DNA of 64,000 nt from Elusimicrobia bacterium GWA2_61_42 (GCA_001799615.1 MGTU01000014.1:27068-91067); one strand, 5' to 3'. Shown: positions 17,955 through 28,035, numbered from the stretch's first letter. Notes: generated by a model from the sequence alone, not told the origin. Made by a program: numbers and translations.

Positions 17955-19223
17955 TCAGGCGGCACGGTAAACGATTTTTCCAGCTACCACCGTCAGCGCC
18001 GGCCAGCCCCGCAGCTTCATGCCTTTAAAGGGAGTGTTGGCGGACTTGGAAACAAAAGCCGCCGGCACGCGCTTTTGGCGGACTGGATCGATAACGGTCA
18101 GGTCGGCGTCGGCGCCGGGGCGCAGCGAACCTTTAGCTTTAAGCCCAAGCAGGCGCGCGGGATTGGCGCTGAGCAGCTGCGCGAGGCGGCGCCCGGAAAG
18201 CACGCCGGCCAGGACCAGGCGGGTAACGCACAGCGGGGCCAGCGTCTCGAGGCCGATAACTCCGAAAGGCGCGCTTTTAAAGCCTCTCGCCTTCAGCAGG
18301 GCGGAGTGCGGCGCGTGGTCGCTGGCGACGATATCTATGGTGCCGTCGGCCAGGCCGCGCAGCACGGCCAGCCTGTCGGCGTCGGCGCGCAGCGGCGGCT
18401 TCATCTTGAAATCGGCGTCGTCCCGCTTTATATCCCGCTCCGAAAGCGCGAAATAATGCGGGCAGGTCTCGGCGGTAACCGGCCAGCCGCGTTCTTTAGC
18501 CAGGCGCAGCGCCGCCACGGAAGCGGCCAGGCTTAAATGCTGCAGGTGCAGCGGCCCCGCAAAAGAGGCGGCCAGGACGCCGCGCAGCACGGCCAGCCAT
18601 TCGGCTTTTTCCGGTATGCCGGCAAGGCCGAGGCGCGCGGCCGCGCGGCTGTGCGCCGCGCCGGCGCCGGTCAGCGCGAACTCTTCGGGGTGATCCAGCA
18701 GCGGCCGGCCCAGGGCGGCAGCCGTGCCGATAAGCCGCGGCAGCAGCGCGCGCGGCAAACAGGAACCGTCGTCGGTGAAAGCGGCGGCCCCGGCGGCCTT
18801 CAGGGCGGCCAGGTTCCCGGCCCGCCGGCCGGCCCGCCCGGCCGTAGCCGCGGCCGAGAAATAAACGTTAACGGCGGCGCCGGCCGCCCGGCGGCAATAT
18901 TTTTTCAGCAGGGCCGGAGTGGCGAGGGGCGGAAAAGTATTCGGCATCAGCAGGATGGAGGTAACGCCGCCCGCCGCGGCGGCGGAGGCCGCGCTGAGGA
19001 TAGTTTCGGACTCTTCCGCGCCCGGCTCCCGGGCGTGCACGTGCGCGTCTATAAAGCCGGGGAAAACCCAGAGCCCGGAGGCGTCAAACACCTCCAGGCC
19101 GGGGCGCGGGACTATGCCGCGGGCCGCGCGGCGGATTTTTCCGCCGCTCAGCAATATGTCCAGCCGGGCTTCGCCCCGTTCGGGGTCAATTACCAGGCCG
19201 TTTTTTATCAGTAGTTCCGGCAT
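17955..19223 (-). CDS. pyrC: Dihydroorotase (multifunctional type)
   Basis: PGFIDAHVHAREPGAEESETILS metal site, DDGSCLP, IVASDHAPHS. Start MPELLIKNGLVIDPERG; ORF track start 19286 too long. Confidence 0.9.
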   Translation of the reverse strand: MPELLIKNGLVIDPERGEARLDILLSGGKIRRAARGIVPRPGLEVFDASGLWVFPGFIDAHVHAREPGAEESETILSAASAAAAGGVTSILLMPNTFPPLATPALLKKYCRRAAGAAVNVYFSAAATAGRAGRRAGNLAALKAAGAAAFTDDGSCLPRALLPRLIGTAAALGRPLLDHPEEFALTGAGAAHSRAAARLGLAGIPEKAEWLAVLRGVLAASFAGPLHLQHLSLAASVAALRLAKERGWPVTAETCPHYFALSERDIKRDDADFKMKPPLRADADRLAVLRGLADGTIDIVASDHAPHSALLKARGFKSAPFGVIGLETLAPLCVTRLVLAGVLSGRRLAQLLSANPARLLGLKAKGSLRPGADADLTVIDPVRQKRVPAAFVSKSANTPFKGMKLRGWPALTVVAGKIVYRAA

Positions 19224-19893
19224 TTTTAGAAGGTTGCGTTTTAACCGGCGCGGCGGCCGGCTGCTGGGGCGCGGGCGCCGTTTCAAAAGTCACCAGCCGC
19301 ATGCCGAAGGCCGCCGGCGACTCCCTGTAGGTCAGCAGCTGCATGGAGGTGAAAATAAGCAGCGCCGCCCAGCCGAGGTGCAGAAAGCGGCGGCCGAAGA
19401 ACACGTGGGCCGACTTGAACAGCACCGCCAGCAGCAGCGTGGAGCCGGCGGCGGCGTGCCAGACCATCACTTCTCTCGAGGCCTCCTCGTTTACGCGGGA
19501 GGCGAAGAAAAAATAGATCACGCCTATAGAAAAAAGAAACGCCAGGAAAGTTCCCTGCCAGCCGCCGCCGTTCCGCTCCAGCAGCACCTGCGTCAGGCGG
19601 CTCAGGCCCGCCGCGCCGAGCAGGCAGGACAGGGCGAAGAACAAGTGGAAGCCGCCGCGCATTTCCAGCGAGAAGCGCAGCTGCTCCAGGTCCCACCCTC
19701 CGGGCAGCGCCAGTATCAGCAGCGGCATAACGGCGGCCGCCGTGATCAGGGCCAGGGGACCGGCGAAAGCCAGCTTGCGGTTCGGGGTGTCCAGGGCGTA
19801 AACCTCGGCCGCGCCCAGGATCAGCAGCGCCGCTCCCTGAGCCGAATGCAGCAGGGTCGAAGCCTTGGTAAAACTGTCGTAGTCCAGGATCAT
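19186..19893 (-). CDS. Multi-pass membrane protein of unknown function
   Basis: 235 aa with about 6 TM segments; its 3' end overlaps the pyrC start. Confidence 0.7.
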   Translation of the reverse strand: MILDYDSFTKASTLLHSAQGAALLILGAAEVYALDTPNRKLAFAGPLALITAAAVMPLLILALPGGWDLEQLRFSLEMRGGFHLFFALSCLLGAAGLSRLTQVLLERNGGGWQGTFLAFLFSIGVIYFFFASRVNEEASREVMVWHAAAGSTLLLAVLFKSAHVFFGRRFLHLGWAALLIFTSMQLLTYRESPAAFGMRLVTFETAPAPQQPAAAPVKTQPSKNAGTTDKKRPGN

Positions 19894-20261
19894 TTATTTC
19901 TCCTCTTTTTAGCGGCGCCGCCCAGGTAAAAATAAAGGCCGGCCATGCCGCCGCCTATGAAGAGCAGCCAAAGAGGGTTTGAAAAAGTTACGGGGCCGGG
20001 CACCGAGGCCGCTGCCGCGGAGGACAAAGCGACCTCTGCCGCCGGGGCAAGGGTTTCGGCCGGGACGCGGGCAGGGGCTTTTTTGAGGGCCGCCGGGCGC
20101 GGCGCGGGAGCCGGCTCGGCCGCGGAGGCCGCGAGAAAAGGAGAAAGGTCCTTGCGCGCCCCGGAACAGGCGTCCGAATTCTTGGGGCAATCAGCGGCTG
20201 TTTCGGCGCGAGCGGTAGCCGCGCAGCAGCAGAAAATAAGGGCAAGAAGCAGTGTTTTCAT
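19890..20261 (-). CDS. Secreted protein with C-terminal membrane anchor
   Basis: Signal peptide MKTLLLALIFCCCAATARAE, Ala/Pro-rich linker, C-terminal TM (PLWLLFIGGGMAGLYFYLGG) and basic tail; 4-bp overlaps on both sides. Confidence 0.6.
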   Translation of the reverse strand: MKTLLLALIFCCCAATARAETAADCPKNSDACSGARKDLSPFLAASAAEPAPAPRPAALKKAPARVPAETLAPAAEVALSSAAAASVPGPVTFSNPLWLLFIGGGMAGLYFYLGGAAKKRRNK

Positions 20262-20812
20262 AGCTTGTTATAGGAGCAGAACTCCTGCGCGGGGCGGCGC
20301 GGCCGCGGGGCGGGGGCTTCGTCGGGGTAGCCCACGGACAGCAGCACCTCTATTTTTCTGCCGGAACCCAGGCCCAGCGCTTTAGCGGCGCCTTTGGCGC
20401 TGAACCAGCCCAGCCAGCAGGTGCCCAGGCCTTGCTCGGCGGCGGCCAGCACGAAGTGCTCGGCCGCTATGCCAATGTCCATAAGGCGGAAATTAGTGTC
20501 CTGCACCTGGTTGCCCAGCCAGGCGCTGAATTTGCCGGTCTGGGAAACTACGGCCACTATCGCGGGAGCGGCGGCGGCGAATTTGGTCGCCGAATAGACG
20601 CCGGAAAAAGCGGCGGCGCAGAATTTTTCTTTTAGCGCCGGCTCGCTGATCACTATGAATTTATAAGGCTGGGCGTTGCAGGCCGACGGGGCCAGGCGCG
20701 CGGCCTCCAGGCAGAGGTCCAGTTTTTCCTTTTCCACGGGGACGGGTTTGTATTTGCGGATGCTGCGGCGCGCGGCCGCAAGGGAAAGGAAGCGTGATTC
20801 CGTCATTGGCAT
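20258..20812 (-). CDS. Nitroreductase-family flavoprotein
   Basis: ARRSIRKYKPVPVEKEKLDLCLEAARLAPSACNAQPYKFIVI; GLGTCWLGWF. Confidence 0.9.
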   Translation of the reverse strand: MPMTESRFLSLAAARRSIRKYKPVPVEKEKLDLCLEAARLAPSACNAQPYKFIVISEPALKEKFCAAAFSGVYSATKFAAAAPAIVAVVSQTGKFSAWLGNQVQDTNFRLMDIGIAAEHFVLAAAEQGLGTCWLGWFSAKGAAKALGLGSGRKIEVLLSVGYPDEAPAPRPRRPAQEFCSYNKL

Positions 20813-20859
20813 ATTTTATAATATAGTTGGCTTTTTAAACCCTGCTAAACGGAGATTTC

Positions 20860-21198
20860 ATGGAAAACTGGAAAGACGGCGTCAACTTCGCCATTACGGT
20901 CTGCGACGCGGACGGCAAGATCCTGGAGATGAACGCCAAATCCCTTGCCACCTTCGCCAAAAGCGGGGGAGGGTCCCTGGTGGGCAAAAGCCTGCTGGAC
21001 TGCCACCCGGAACCGTCGAAGAGCAAGGTGAAGAAAATGCTGGAAGCCCCTTTTACGAACGCCTACACTATCGAAAAGAACGGCGTGAAGAAACTCATCT
21101 ACCAGACGCCGTGGTTCAAAGACGGCAAACCCGCCGGCCTGGTGGAGCTGTCGCTGGAGCTCCCCGCGGAAATGCCGCACTTCGTGCGGAAGCCTTAA
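20860..21198 (+). CDS. Stand-alone PAS-domain protein
   Basis: FAITVCDADGKILEMNAKSLATFAKSGGGSLVGKSLLDCHPEPSKSKV. Confidence 0.75.
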   Translation: MENWKDGVNFAITVCDADGKILEMNAKSLATFAKSGGGSLVGKSLLDCHPEPSKSKVKKMLEAPFTNAYTIEKNGVKKLIYQTPWFKDGKPAGLVELSLELPAEMPHFVRKP

Positions 21199-21247
21199 CC
21201 CGGGTGCTGAACCGGATTTTTCAGTATAATTCAACTATAGGGGGACC

Positions 21248-24121
21248 ATGAAAAACCGATTTGCCTTGTTGTTTTTGCTGCTGGGTATTGCGGGCATTCC
21301 CTCCATATTTGCCGCCGAGTCCCCGGCGGAAGCAGTACAAGCCGTCTTGGCCGGTTTCTCAAACGGTGACGTCACTCCGCTTATTTCCAGATTGAGCGAT
21401 ATCGACAGAAAAGAATTTTCCGGCCTCAGTTCCAGCCCCGGCCTGCAGTTCATAAAAGACAACCTGAACCTGCCCCCGGAAACCACAAAGAATTGGGGAG
21501 AGTATGAGTACGGGATCGCCAACGATTACATCCGCAACATGGGTGTCGTTAAGACGAAAAAAGACGCGGCACTTGCGAAAGCCTACCGGGACGCTTTTAT
21601 AAAAGACCAATGGGTCCAGGGCAACTACTCCGAAGTAGACCTTGTCTTCCCTCTGAACACCTTTAAGTATTCCCCTGGACTTATCCGTTTTGTTCTATAC
21701 AAAGAAGCGGGAACATGGAAGATATCACATTTCGGGAGTGTATTCATGACCGCCGCCATGGCGGTACCCATGGGTGGAGCAAACCCTTTTATAATCGGCG
21801 ATTATGCGGATTTCTGCTTTAGTTACATCTACGGGGAAACCTTCGCGTCTATCCAATTCGGATCCCCAACATTAAAAAGATTATCAATCTCCCGCCAGCT
21901 CAAAAACGCATACTCAGCGACCGCGGCGAAGGCGGCCGAGTATATCGCTTCTGGCGGCACAGCTTCACTCGGCAAAGGACGAAGAAAAGAATTAATATAC
22001 GACGAAAAAGGAAAACCTGTTGGGGAAATGAAATATGATTTCTCGCACAAGAGATCAGAAAAAAACCCCTATTTTGCCAGGCCCCCAAAGATTCAGCTCG
22101 CCATGCTAAGAAACCCTTTCATGGCATCTTGGCTCGCTTACGAGCATTTCGCGGACAAACATAAGGCCGATACCACCCTGGCGGCACGAGCCATGGCACT
22201 TTCCGGGGAAGCTTACGCAAACGCCGGCCATTATGAAAAAGCAGCCGAGGCTTATGAAGCCGCCGCACTCGGCCCGGACACAGGGGAACAACTAAAAGCA
22301 AAAAAAGCCCTCGCCGCCATTTACATGAATCAGCTCCGACAGCCCAAGAAAGCTGAGCAGCATCTACGGGACCTGGAAACCGCAGGCCAGATCCCGGATT
22401 ACGATAAACTGGAAGTGTCCCCTCCTGAAACACTAATTATCAGAACCGAGCCCGAAATGAAGCGGATAGCTGGTTTTGAACTGGGCGCCGACAAGGAAAC
22501 TGTTTACCTTTTGTATCATGAAAGCCACCACAAGGATTCCCCGCCATGGGTCGAAAGCACGGTGGTAGAATACCGCATAAACGGCTCCTCCAGGGTAATA
22601 TCGTCCGAAAAGAATGAGCATGACCGGGGCGACTCATCATTTTTTTATATAGGGAAGGGCGATGACGGTTTATGGATTTATGGCGTAGAAGGAGCTGGCT
22701 ACAAAATAAATTATTCCGGGGAACTATTAAAATATTTCTCTGACGTCGCCCATAATTTGGATTACTCGCCTAATCCGACCAAACCGCACAAAGCCAGCAA
22801 TGTTTCTATCAGAGGTCTATTGTCGGCCGATGGCCTTGTTTACACCATGGGAGACTTTCGGGACTACAGGGGGATGAAAGAAACCGCGTTTTCAGGAATA
22901 CGGATATTTAACGAAACTACCGGTAAAGGAAAAGCAGGGATTATAGAAGAAAAAAAGTATTACATGTGCGACATCCGCAAACGGGCAGAGAAAGTCTCCG
23001 TAGCCAGCGCCGACATTGAGGAAATTTTGGTATATGACATGAAAAACCTCAAGCGCAAATATTTAAAGGGGGAACCGCCCTCCAGCAGCCTCACCGCAGC
23101 AGAAAACCTATCTTCCGACCACGAAGGGAACCTTTATGTCTCTCTATCCGACAGAAAGGTTTTCATTTTCTCAAAAGACGGAAAGAAACTGCGGGAATTC
23201 GACACCGGAGATATTCTACCGCTGCACATATCTGTGGACGGGGGAAAAAATATCTACTTAGCGGGGCCGGTCGGTGACGGAAAAACTGCCGGAATACGGG
23301 CATTCTCAAATACTGGAGCAAAACTAGGCAGTTTTGACTTTGAGACTCCAGAACAGGGCGATGGCCGATTCTTCGTACGAAACCTTCAGGTCACTGATAA
23401 AGGGACTATTTATGTAAACATTGGCAATTCTGAGATACGCCGCTATAACATTCGCGGCAAGGAGTTGGATCGCTGGAAAAACAAGTTCCGGGGAAACATC
23501 CAGCTGGCACCGGATAACGTCCGAGATTCTCTCTATATATTCGCCGCCCGCGACACCTTTCACTATAACGGAGCAGCTACGGAAAAGCTTCCTACTACCC
23601 ACATGTCATACACCTATATGGCCCAAATGAGCGGCGATTCAAAAGGCCTTGTCCATGGCCTCGATTTCAACTCCGGGGTGTTCCTCCTTGACCCCCAAAA
23701 TGGAAAGCCGGAGTTTAAGTCGGCCAATGCCAAAAACATGAGCTTGGCAAGCAACAAAATGGCGGTCGACACAAGCGATAACCTGTGGGCTTTAAGCGGC
23801 CCAATATTGCGCAAACTGTCACCCGAGGGAAAAGAGCTGGTAAACATAAAAGTAAACGGCCGAAAAATCCGCGGACCAATAAGCATAGATTATGACGCCT
23901 GGGGGAATTTCATAGTGGCCGACAGGAACAACAACCGGCTGATACGCTATAACAAAAAGGGCGAAACAATATCCGATATTGATGTGTCTAAATTTACGGA
24001 CGGGATAGACAAGATCCGCGTGGACAAACACAACAATCTCTACCTATTCCGTGGTGATTTATGGGGCGGAAGAAAAGAGGTCTTGTTCCGCTTTAACGGT
24101 CTATTCAGTCAGGAGAACTGA
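21248..24121 (+). CDS. Large secreted protein with TPR-like segment and NHL/beta-propeller-like C-terminal region
   Basis: Signal peptide MKNRFALLFLLLGIAGIPSIFAAE; AYANAGHYEKAAEAYEAAALG; repeated DxxGNLYV/DxWGNFIVADRNNNRLIRYNKKGE-type repeats. Confidence 0.8.
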   Translation: MKNRFALLFLLLGIAGIPSIFAAESPAEAVQAVLAGFSNGDVTPLISRLSDIDRKEFSGLSSSPGLQFIKDNLNLPPETTKNWGEYEYGIANDYIRNMGVVKTKKDAALAKAYRDAFIKDQWVQGNYSEVDLVFPLNTFKYSPGLIRFVLYKEAGTWKISHFGSVFMTAAMAVPMGGANPFIIGDYADFCFSYIYGETFASIQFGSPTLKRLSISRQLKNAYSATAAKAAEYIASGGTASLGKGRRKELIYDEKGKPVGEMKYDFSHKRSEKNPYFARPPKIQLAMLRNPFMASWLAYEHFADKHKADTTLAARAMALSGEAYANAGHYEKAAEAYEAAALGPDTGEQLKAKKALAAIYMNQLRQPKKAEQHLRDLETAGQIPDYDKLEVSPPETLIIRTEPEMKRIAGFELGADKETVYLLYHESHHKDSPPWVESTVVEYRINGSSRVISSEKNEHDRGDSSFFYIGKGDDGLWIYGVEGAGYKINYSGELLKYFSDVAHNLDYSPNPTKPHKASNVSIRGLLSADGLVYTMGDFRDYRGMKETAFSGIRIFNETTGKGKAGIIEEKKYYMCDIRKRAEKVSVASADIEEILVYDMKNLKRKYLKGEPPSSSLTAAENLSSDHEGNLYVSLSDRKVFIFSKDGKKLREFDTGDILPLHISVDGGKNIYLAGPVGDGKTAGIRAFSNTGAKLGSFDFETPEQGDGRFFVRNLQVTDKGTIYVNIGNSEIRRYNIRGKELDRWKNKFRGNIQLAPDNVRDSLYIFAARDTFHYNGAATEKLPTTHMSYTYMAQMSGDSKGLVHGLDFNSGVFLLDPQNGKPEFKSANAKNMSLASNKMAVDTSDNLWALSGPILRKLSPEGKELVNIKVNGRKIRGPISIDYDAWGNFIVADRNNNRLIRYNKKGETISDIDVSKFTDGIDKIRVDKHNNLYLFRGDLWGGRKEVLFRFNGLFSQEN

Positions 24122-24180
24122 TCTTTCAAGCCATCCGAGATGGCGCAGCTGGCCTAATTGCCATCTCTAGGTCTTATAGC

Positions 24181-25947
24181 TCAAAGCGTGGAACTACGCA
24201 GGAAGCGGCGGGCTATGTCCGCCGCGGAGAGGTGGAACAGGGTGGGGCGCCCGTGCGGGCAATGGTAGCCGTCCTTGGCTTTCTTCAGGTCTTCCATCAG
24301 CCGCAAAGCTTCCTGCGGCTTCACGAAATCGTGCGCTTTTATCGACTTCTTGCAGGCCATGGTGGCGATGACGCTCCGCTTTATGTCCTCGGCGGCCTTT
24401 TGCGGCTCGCCCAGCACTTCCGACAGGTAGCCCAGGAACTCGGAGAAAGCGGGCTGGGTAAAATAGAACAGCGCCGGGGCGGCGCGCAGCAGCGCCACGG
24501 CCGGGCCGCGCTGGTCTATTTCGAAACCGGCGGTCTTCATCCAGTCGCGCCACTTGAGCACCGTTTCCATCTGGGAGCGCGACAGTTCCGCTTCCAGGGG
24601 CACCAGCAAAGGCTGCACCCGTATGGTCCCCCTGGAAAATTCTTCCAGGTATTTCTCGAACAACACCCGCTCCTGCGCCGCGTGCTGGTCCACCACCAGC
24701 AGGCCGGCTTCGCACTCGAATAAAAGGTAGCTCTTGGCCAGCTGGCCGAGATAGTGCAGGTCCTTGCCGCGCCAGTCGGCGGGAGCGGACTGGCTTTCGG
24801 CCGCGGCGGCGGCGCCGGGCAGGTCGAAAAGGCTGCCGGTCTCGGCGGCCGGGGAGGGAGGCGCGGCGGCCTCGCGGTAGGCGGGCAGGTCCGGGGCCGA
24901 GAACTTGTTCTCGCCGGCCGGCGCGGCCAGCTGCACGGAGGCCGTCTGCTTTTTCAGCAGCTCCTCGTAAATGGTGTTGGAAACGGTCTTGAAGATCTCG
25001 TTCTCGCCGGAGAACTTCACGTCCCGCTTCTGCGGGTGGATATTGGCGTCGAAAGCGCCGGGGTCCAGCTCCAGGAACAGCGCGCACGACGGGTGCTTGC
25101 CGGCCAGCATATGGCCGTAGCCGCGGTAAAAGGCCTGGCGCAGCAGCGCCGAATTAACGGGCCGGCGGTTGACGAAGAAATGCTGGTTGGCGCGCGTGGC
25201 GCCCAGGGCGTCGGGCCTGGAAACGAAACCGTAGACGGCCATGCCGGCGGCCTTGCCTTCCACGCGGGCCATCCCGGAATAAACGGCCTTGCCGAAAATG
25301 ACGGCCGCGCGGTTCTTGAGGTTCTCCCACAGGCCGCCGGGCAGCACCGGCAGCGCCAGGTTCTCGGCGCCGTCTATGGACAGCCGGAAAGCCGTGCCCA
25401 AATTGGCCAGGGCGGCCTCTTCCACGGTCTTTATCAGCTGGGCGCGCTCGGCCGTGTCGCTTTTCATGAACTTGGCGCGGGCCGGGGTGTTGAAGAACAG
25501 GTCGGCCGCCTCGATGGTGGTGCCTTTTACCGGCGCGGCGGGCACTTCGGCCACTACATGGCCGCCTTCGCCTTCTATGCCGTAGCCGGAAGCCGCCCCG
25601 GCCTGGCAGGAGAACAGCTTAAGGCGGGAGACGGCGAAAATGGAATAAAGCGCTTCGCCGCGGAAACCGAAAGTGGCCAGGGAATAAAGGTCGTCGAAAA
25701 CGTTGAGCTTGCTGGTAGCGTGCCGGCTCAGGGCCAGGCGCAGATCTTCGCGGTCCATGCCGCGCCCGTCGTCGTGCACGCGGATGAGGCCGCGGCCGGC
25801 CTTTTGAAGGTCTATCTCTATCTTCGAGGCGCCGGCGTCCAAAGAATTCTCTATCAGTTCCTTGAGCACGGAAGCGGGGCGCTCGATAACCTCGCCGGCG
25901 GCGATCTTGGAGACTACGTCTTCAGGCAGAACTTTTATTTCCGGCAT
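24181..25947 (-). CDS. mutL: DNA mismatch repair protein MutL
   Basis: MPEIKVLPEDVVSKIAAGEVIERPASVLKELIENSLDAG, DDGRGM, GFRGEAL. ORF track start 26265 runs far into CPBP gene. Confidence 0.95.
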   Translation of the reverse strand: MPEIKVLPEDVVSKIAAGEVIERPASVLKELIENSLDAGASKIEIDLQKAGRGLIRVHDDGRGMDREDLRLALSRHATSKLNVFDDLYSLATFGFRGEALYSIFAVSRLKLFSCQAGAASGYGIEGEGGHVVAEVPAAPVKGTTIEAADLFFNTPARAKFMKSDTAERAQLIKTVEEAALANLGTAFRLSIDGAENLALPVLPGGLWENLKNRAAVIFGKAVYSGMARVEGKAAGMAVYGFVSRPDALGATRANQHFFVNRRPVNSALLRQAFYRGYGHMLAGKHPSCALFLELDPGAFDANIHPQKRDVKFSGENEIFKTVSNTIYEELLKKQTASVQLAAPAGENKFSAPDLPAYREAAAPPSPAAETGSLFDLPGAAAAAESQSAPADWRGKDLHYLGQLAKSYLLFECEAGLLVVDQHAAQERVLFEKYLEEFSRGTIRVQPLLVPLEAELSRSQMETVLKWRDWMKTAGFEIDQRGPAVALLRAAPALFYFTQPAFSEFLGYLSEVLGEPQKAAEDIKRSVIATMACKKSIKAHDFVKPQEALRLMEDLKKAKDGYHCPHGRPTLFHLSAADIARRFLRSSTL

Positions 25948-25976
25948 ATTATCCTCAAATTTTACTTTATTTGGGC

Positions 25977-26708
25977 TCAACTGAGCCGGACAAGGGAAAC
26001 CGCGATGTTTATCATGGAGTGCAGGAAGATATTGACCGGGAGACGCCGCTCCTTCTCGTAAGTATAGCCCAGCAGCAGGCCTACCGGGAACACCAGCAGC
26101 GCCGCGGAAAGATGGGTAGCGGCGAACAGCGCGCTGGAAACCAGCAGCGCCGGCAGGAAAGCCATTTTTTTCCTGAAAGAAACGTACATAAGCCGGCGGA
26201 AAAAAAGTTCCTCTCCCAGGGGGCCCAGGGCGCATACCGAAAGAAAAAGAAAGACCGCCCTCCAAGGAGAGGCCAGCACCGCCGCTTTGGCTATTTCATA
26301 TTTGCCGTCACCCGCGGATATCGAGGCCAGAACGGCCTCCGGAGGTTTGCCCGACAGATAGATGAACAGCAGGACCGAGGCGACGATGGCGGCGATTATG
26401 AGCAGGTAGCCGCCGAAATATTTCAGCGCGGTTCTCAGGTCGCGCGCCGCGCCGGCGCTCCAGTCCCGCCAGGCGGCGGCGAAGTCTACGCCGCGCTCTT
26501 TCAGCACCTGCGCGCAAAGCAGCGCGAAAATGGAACCGTTGAAAAAACTCGCTATCTCCAGGGTGCTCAGGCCGAGCAGGCTGTTAACGGTCAGGTTAAC
26601 GGTGACGGAAGCGGCCACGGCGCAAAAGGTGCCGAACAGGAATATCGCCAGCAAGTGCTTGTAGGAATCGCAGGCGATGAGGCCGGCGAAAGGATTTGTT
26701 TTGTCCAT
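25977..26708 (-). CDS. CPBP-family intramembrane metalloprotease
   Basis: LGPLGEELFFRRLMY and SALFAATHL motifs in a multi-TM protein. Confidence 0.85.
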   Translation of the reverse strand: MDKTNPFAGLIACDSYKHLLAIFLFGTFCAVAASVTVNLTVNSLLGLSTLEIASFFNGSIFALLCAQVLKERGVDFAAAWRDWSAGAARDLRTALKYFGGYLLIIAAIVASVLLFIYLSGKPPEAVLASISAGDGKYEIAKAAVLASPWRAVFLFLSVCALGPLGEELFFRRLMYVSFRKKMAFLPALLVSSALFAATHLSAALLVFPVGLLLGYTYEKERRLPVNIFLHSMINIAVSLVRLS

Positions 26709-26741
26709 AAAAATAAACCCGGGCGCGGGACCCGGGTTTAG
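26708..26741 (-). terminator. Terminator between the 26758-27927 gene and the CPBP gene
   Basis: AAACCCGGG-CGCGGGA-CCCGGGTTT stem followed on the minus strand by ATTTTTATG. Confidence 0.6.
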
Positions 26742-26757
26742 CGCGGCGCGTACTTGG

Positions 26758-27927
26758 CTAGCGCGGCAAAGGGCCGGGATAGGCGGGCTGGCCGGCCTTG
26801 GCCACGTAATCTATGGCATAGGTGAAACTGCCCAGTTCGCCGGTTACCGCCGTGCCCACCACGCCCAGGCCGGCGGCGTTAAAGGCGGCCGCTTTCTCGT
26901 CCAGGGCCTTTTTGGCCTCGCTGTCGAAGGTGTAGGTCTCGGGGGCCTGGTAGGTCTCTATGGCCACGGAAGGAACGACGCCTCCCTGCTGGTAAATATT
27001 GCCCACCAGGTAATCCACGCTGTAGGAATAGTCGCGGCCTTCGGGCCTGACCACGGCGGACAGCGCCGGGGCGCCGGCTTTAGAGAAAGCCGGCAGGGCG
27101 GCCTTGGAGGCCTTCAGCGCCTCGCTGTCAAAGGTGAAAGTTTCGCGGGAATCGTAGCGGGCCACGGAATACTGGGGCCGCGCGCCGTATTTATTGGTCT
27201 TGATGACGAATTCCACTTCCACGGCGTAGTCCCCGTCGGGGCGGCTGACGGCTTTGCCGCGCAGGGCCGGCACGCCGGCGGCTTTGAGCAGGGCCACATA
27301 GGCGGGCACGTTCTTTTCGGCCTCGCTCTCGAAAGTGAACTTGCCGCCGGTAAACTTCTCGAACTTGACATCGTACTCCTGCGTGGGCCGCAGCAGGTTC
27401 TTTACCAGGTAATCCACGGCGAAGGCGCTGTCGTTGCCGGCCTCGTAAAGGTAGGACCCCAGCACCGGCAGTTTGGCGGCGCGGAAATTGGCGGCGCAGG
27501 CCTTCATGGCTTCCGCGGCTTCGGTTTCGCGCCAGTAGGAGGCGCCGTTCTTATAGGTTTCGACGATGACCGCGGGAGGCAGAGCGGCGCCGTTCTTGAC
27601 GGTGGGAAGATAATCGATGACGAAGGAATAATCGTTGCCCAGTTCCACCACGCGGCCGCCCAGGGTGGTGACGCCGGCGGCTTTAAGCGCGTTCAGGCGC
27701 GCGGCCAGGCCTGCGGCAGCTTCGTTCTCGAAGGTGAATTCCTCGTCGGTGGCGTAGCTGGCGATAGTGACGCCGGGGGGAACGACGGGAGCGGGGCGGG
27801 AAGGCTCGGCGGTCTTTACCGGCGGGAGATCGCCCAGCCGGGCGGCGTCGAGGCTGAAAGCCTGCGAAAAAGAAGGGCAGCTGAAAGCTAGCAGCGAAAA
27901 ACCGGCGAGCGTGAGTGCTTTGAACAT
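26758..27927 (-). CDS. Secreted protein made of five about 66-aa tandem repeats, unknown family
   Basis: MFKALTLAGFSLLAFSCPSFSQ signal peptide then five units of pattern (E)TFxFxSEAxxx..AAGVxxLxxxV..gxDYsfxVDYLV. Confidence 0.8.
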   Translation of the reverse strand: MFKALTLAGFSLLAFSCPSFSQAFSLDAARLGDLPPVKTAEPSRPAPVVPPGVTIASYATDEEFTFENEAAAGLAARLNALKAAGVTTLGGRVVELGNDYSFVIDYLPTVKNGAALPPAVIVETYKNGASYWRETEAAEAMKACAANFRAAKLPVLGSYLYEAGNDSAFAVDYLVKNLLRPTQEYDVKFEKFTGGKFTFESEAEKNVPAYVALLKAAGVPALRGKAVSRPDGDYAVEVEFVIKTNKYGARPQYSVARYDSRETFTFDSEALKASKAALPAFSKAGAPALSAVVRPEGRDYSYSVDYLVGNIYQQGGVVPSVAIETYQAPETYTFDSEAKKALDEKAAAFNAAGLGVVGTAVTGELGSFTYAIDYVAKAGQPAYPGPLPR

Positions 27928-28035
27928 TGGGCCTCCCTGAACTATATATATTCTATTAACTAAGCCGGGCCGCCACATGGGCCAAAAGGCCGTATATTTA
28001 GTGGGTCCTATGCCCGCGGCCGGGGGGCGCGCCGC

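Noticed and set aside
24181-26265. ORF-track MutL start at 26265
   Set aside because: The extension overlaps the CPBP gene in an implausible frame; MPEIKVLPEDVVSKIAAGEVIERPAS at 25947 is the canonical MutL start.
25977-26708. CPBP (Abi) protease as an anti-phage abortive infection gene
   Set aside because: CPBP family members have many housekeeping roles; no defence genes are adjacent.
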